From Chloroflexota bacterium (lineage in GTDB: Bacteria > Chloroflexota > Anaerolineae > Anaerolineales > Villigracilaceae): a DNA stretch of 64,000 nt. The stretch spans positions 1 through 64,000 of the forward strand of contig JAIOAU010000014.1 in the NCBI GenBank assembly GCA_019873655.1, in the 5' to 3' direction. Numbering within the stretch: the stretch's first letter is position 1; each line of letters begins with the position of its first letter. Positions 63,520 to 64,000 of this stretch are shown here, piece by piece. The notes under the pieces are model-generated. The model made no database searches. It was given only the letters and a program-made list of their open reading frames with translations, and was not told the origin of the DNA. Made by a program: the position numbers and the translations under genes.

Positions 63520-64000
63520 AACCTCCAATCCATTCTCTTCCATCACCCGCGCAAACCACCGTCCGCTGTCCTTGACGGTGCGCTTCTGCGTCTTGTAGTC
63601 CACATACACCAGCCCGAAACGCTGACCGTAGCCCAGCGCCCACTCGAAGTTGTCCATGAACGACCAGTGGAAGTAACCCTTCACAGGGACGCCGTCCTGG
63701 ATGGCGCGGTGGACCTGGAAGAGATGATTCTTCAGGTAGCGGATGCGGCGCTCGTCGCGGACGCGGCCGTCGAAGTCGAGGCCGTCCGGCACGGGGACGC
63801 CGTTTTCGGTCACCATGAGCGTTGGCGCGGCGTCTTCCCGCGGAGCGAGATAGTCGTTCTGAATCCGCGTCAACAGGGCGTAGAGTCCCTCCGGGAAGAT
63901 TTCCCACATGCCGGAATACTCGTTTCCTTCGGGATGCACCTGCTCCACATTGACAATTGGGATCTTGGACGAATGCTTGATGACGGCGCGCGAGTAGTAG
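63517..64000 (-). CDS. GH1 beta-glucosidase, C-terminal part (window edge)
   Basis: The gene continues past the right edge, so only about 160 C-terminal residues are seen. The nucleophile Glu is in LMVTENGVPVPDG, and the aglycone/sugar-binding WSFMDNFEWALGYGQRFGL is typical of the family. NVEQVHPEGNEYSGMWEIFPEG precedes it and YYSRAVIKHSS is at the edge. It hydrolyses beta-glucosides or related sugars. Its 3' end borders the repeat array directly. Confidence 0.93.
   Translation of the reverse strand, partial: YYSRAVIKHSSKIPIVNVEQVHPEGNEYSGMWEIFPEGLYALLTRIQNDYLAPREDAAPTLMVTENGVPVPDGLDFDGRVRDERRIRYLKNHLFQVHRAIQDGVPVKGYFHWSFMDNFEWALGYGQRFGLVYVDYKTQKRTVKDSGRWFARVMEENGLEV

Noticed and set aside
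62651-63907. A 418-codon version of the second GxxExxY gene
   Set aside because: The extra N-terminus is translated repeat array plus antisense of the GH1 gene; the ribosome-binding site and the paralogue both support the start at 63022.

Overview
The window reads as a chromosomal segment of a GC-rich bacterium, most likely Chloroflexota (class Anaerolineae). That placement is inference from gene families and from several classes of short dispersed repeats, not from a marker-gene search. Genes are packed tightly in short operons on both strands, often with overlapping start/stop codons. I see no transposase, integrase, phage gene, rRNA gene or true CRISPR array. One tRNA (tRNA-Arg, anticodon TCT) is present. 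Start codons were chosen from Shine-Dalgarno spacing and domain boundaries, so several differ from the longest possible reading frame.

Layout. 0.1-2.3 kb: secreted LysM/M23 peptidase, DUF192 protein and response regulator on the minus strand. 2.5-4.4 kb: ftsH. 4.5-9.8 kb: a five-gene minus-strand operon (glycosyltransferase, yraN, miaA, a frameshifted acetyltransferase-like gene, acyl-CoA ligase). 9.9-12.0 kb: an orphan gene pair and the tRNA. 12.1-17.4 kb: stress and protein-quality genes (tpx, hsp20, lon, response regulator, GNAT, efp, a small Cys-rich protein). 17.4-22.1 kb: a HAD-DinB fusion, then fabF, fabH, tatA and an alpha/beta hydrolase. 22.2-24.8 kb: a 55-bp tandem array, a VOC protein and scpA, with thrC divergent. 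25-33.5 kb: an SPFH-like membrane protein, a giant 1895-residue protein (aminotransferase joined to a PEP-carboxylase-like region) and recJ. 33.7-42.1 kb: a glycosyltransferase, an AAA ATPase, a glycerophosphodiesterase, a Thr/Ser dehydratase-like enzyme, a membrane-anchored GH3 protein, a Ser/Thr kinase and an FHA/winged-helix regulator. 42.1-47.7 kb: a CpXC protein, a sensor histidine kinase, a class III aminotransferase and a ROK sugar kinase. 47.7-55.0 kb: yvcK, gap, pgk, a Ser/Thr kinase, tpiA and an HExxH membrane protein, an apparent central-carbon operon with an embedded kinase. 55.0-64 kb: a thiamine-binding-type protein, upp, a CheY-like regulator, GH38, a flippase-like membrane protein, two near-identical GxxExxY genes sitting in repeat cassettes, and the end of a GH1 beta-glucosidase.

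The observations I rate highest are: (1) the giant aminotransferase/PEP-carboxylase-like fusion at 25995-31682; (2) the twin GxxExxY nuclease-fold genes at 59622-59993 and 62651-63022, each bracketed by inverted copies of its own version of a short repeat, one of them expanded into a 480-bp array; (3) a Ser/Thr kinase placed between pgk and tpiA in an operon headed by yvcK, a family known elsewhere as a kinase substrate; and (4) intergenic-type short repeats that have entered the coding sequence of the GH38 gene in frame.
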